A stretch of DNA of 64,000 nucleotides. Origin: RH-AL1 sp965198485. Its GTDB lineage: Bacteria; Pseudomonadota; Alphaproteobacteria; Rhizobiales; Beijerinckiaceae. The stretch is taken from positions 1,860,001 through 1,924,000 of the forward strand of contig CBDAPQ010000005.1 of the NCBI GenBank assembly GCA_965198485.1, read 5' to 3'. Shown here in pieces: positions 63,259-64,000 of this stretch; position 1 is the first letter of the stretch; every line of letters starts with the position of its first letter. The notes beneath the pieces were generated by a model that was given only the letters and a program-made list of their open reading frames with translations, had not been told where the DNA came from and did no database searches. The position numbers were made by a program, and so were the translations under genes.

Positions 63259-64000
63259 ATGAGCGCCCATCTCCTCCGCAGCCGAAAGTTCGCGCCGCTG
63301 TTCTGGTGCCAGTTCTTCGCCGCCTTCAACGACACCTATCTCAAGTCGGCGCTGACCTTCATCGTTGTCGCCAAGCTGGCGCCCGCGGCGGCCAACACCC
63401 TGACCCTCGTCGGATCGATCCTGCTCACGGCGCCGCCGTTCCTCCTTGCGGCGCTCGGCGGGCAATGGGCCGACCGCTACGACAAGGCCAAGGTGGCGCA
63501 ATGGCTGAAGCTCGTCGAGTTCGGCGCCGTGGCCATCGCCGCCGCCGGCTTCGTCCTCCAGTCGGTGCCTCTGCTCTTCATCGCCCTGGCGATGTTCGGC
63601 GTGCTCTCGGCGCTGTTCGGGCCGGTCAAGTACGGCATCCTGCCCGACCACCTCGCCAAGTCGGAGCTGCCGGGCGGCAACGCGCTCGTCGAGGGCGCGA
63701 CCTTCCTCGCCGCGATCCTCGGGCCGACGGCCGCCGCCATCGCCACCCGCACGACCCACGACATGCGCTGGGCGGCGGCGCTCTGCATCCTGTTCGCGGC
63801 CATCGCCTACATCGCGGCGCGGTTCATCCCCGCAACCGGGCAGGCGGCGCCGACGCTGAAGGTCGAGGCCAACCTTTTCGCGTCGACGTGGCACCTGCTG
63901 AGGACGCTGCACGCGGACCGGAGGCTCTGGCGCGGCGCCATCATCACCAGCCTGTTCTGGTCCATGGCGGTGGTCGTCTACACGCTGCTCACGCCCATCG
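63259..64000 (+). CDS. LplT/Aas-type MFS transporter, partial (runs off the window)
   Basis: 247 residues visible, no stop. ATG at 63259 with GAGG seven bases upstream. The start MSAHLLRSRKFAPLFWCQFFAAFNDTYLKSAL and GGQWADRYDKAKVAQWLK (MFS motif A), FGPVKYGILPD match lysophospholipid transporter LplT or the N-terminal half of the fused transporter/acyltransferase/acyl-ACP synthetase Aas. Which of the two cannot be told here. Confidence 0.88.
   Translation, partial: MSAHLLRSRKFAPLFWCQFFAAFNDTYLKSALTFIVVAKLAPAAANTLTLVGSILLTAPPFLLAALGGQWADRYDKAKVAQWLKLVEFGAVAIAAAGFVLQSVPLLFIALAMFGVLSALFGPVKYGILPDHLAKSELPGGNALVEGATFLAAILGPTAAAIATRTTHDMRWAAALCILFAAIAYIAARFIPATGQAAPTLKVEANLFASTWHLLRTLHADRRLWRGAIITSLFWSMAVVVYTLLTPI

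Overview
The window looks like a chromosomal stretch of a high-GC alphaproteobacterium of the order Hyphomicrobiales (Rhizobiales), probably close to the Beijerinckiaceae/Methylobacteriaceae. The assignment rests on the Omp25/31-type porin-like protein, the type II fatty-acid cluster order fabD-fabG-acpP-fabF-mltG-yicC, the radA-cvpA pair, ccmC-ccmD-ccmG, a gst-queG-yciB block, an ScfR-type regulator and dispersed palindromes that resemble other genomes of this order. It is inferred from gene content; no 16S rRNA gene is present.

Layout. 0-7.4 kb: outer-membrane protein, FolM-like SDR, cytochrome c maturation genes ccmG/ccmD/ccmC, a DUF4112 protein, a methyltransferase divergent from glyoxalase II, and a c-di-GMP protein with a degenerate GGDEF and an intact-looking EAL domain. 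7.4-13.7 kb: yicC, mltG and the fab genes, all on the minus strand. 13.9-24.8 kb: exporter, GST, rlmJ, cobU, opgD-like gene, PadR, LuxR and ScfR regulators, DedA, cardiolipin synthase-like and hemolysin III-like proteins. 24.9-26.2 kb: a decayed DUF6880 gene. 26.4-28.7 kb: radA and cvpA. 28.7-37.2 kb: an accessory segment with a microbial rhodopsin carrying a D-T-S helix-C triplet, a PaoABC-type molybdenum aldehyde oxidoreductase, and an acyl carrier protein/TPR-papain-like/AlgX-like set. tRNA-Gly lies at its right edge. purF, the usual follower of cvpA, is not there. 37.6-41 kb: bioD, bioF and bioA plus a DUF2256 mini-protein, a dispersed palindrome and a wrecked rraA remnant. 41.3-45.8 kb: SMP-30 family protein, malonate transporter madL/madM, typA. 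45.9-49.4 kb: sparse region with broken and very small genes, then a TetR regulator and an alpha/beta hydrolase with a 25-bp palindromic operator between them.

49.6-59.3 kb is bracketed by two inverted copies of a ~180-bp repeat. It holds an ABC-2 exporter, an epimerase/LysR pair, a repeat-disrupted SnoaL-like gene, a DsbA-like protein, a quinone-reductase-like SDR divergent from an HxlR regulator, tRNA-Met, an MBL-fold protein and an SDR. 59.8-64 kb: GST, queG, yciB, and a TetR gene divergent from a truncated LplT/Aas-type transporter that runs off the window.

The housekeeping parts work as conventional units (fatty-acid synthesis, biotin synthesis, cytochrome c maturation, queuosine). The most unusual content is the 28.7-37.2 kb segment, the inverted repeat pair and several visible pseudogenes. 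Many start codons were moved inward from the longest open frame because a Shine-Dalgarno (SD) site or family homology favours an internal start; each entry says where.
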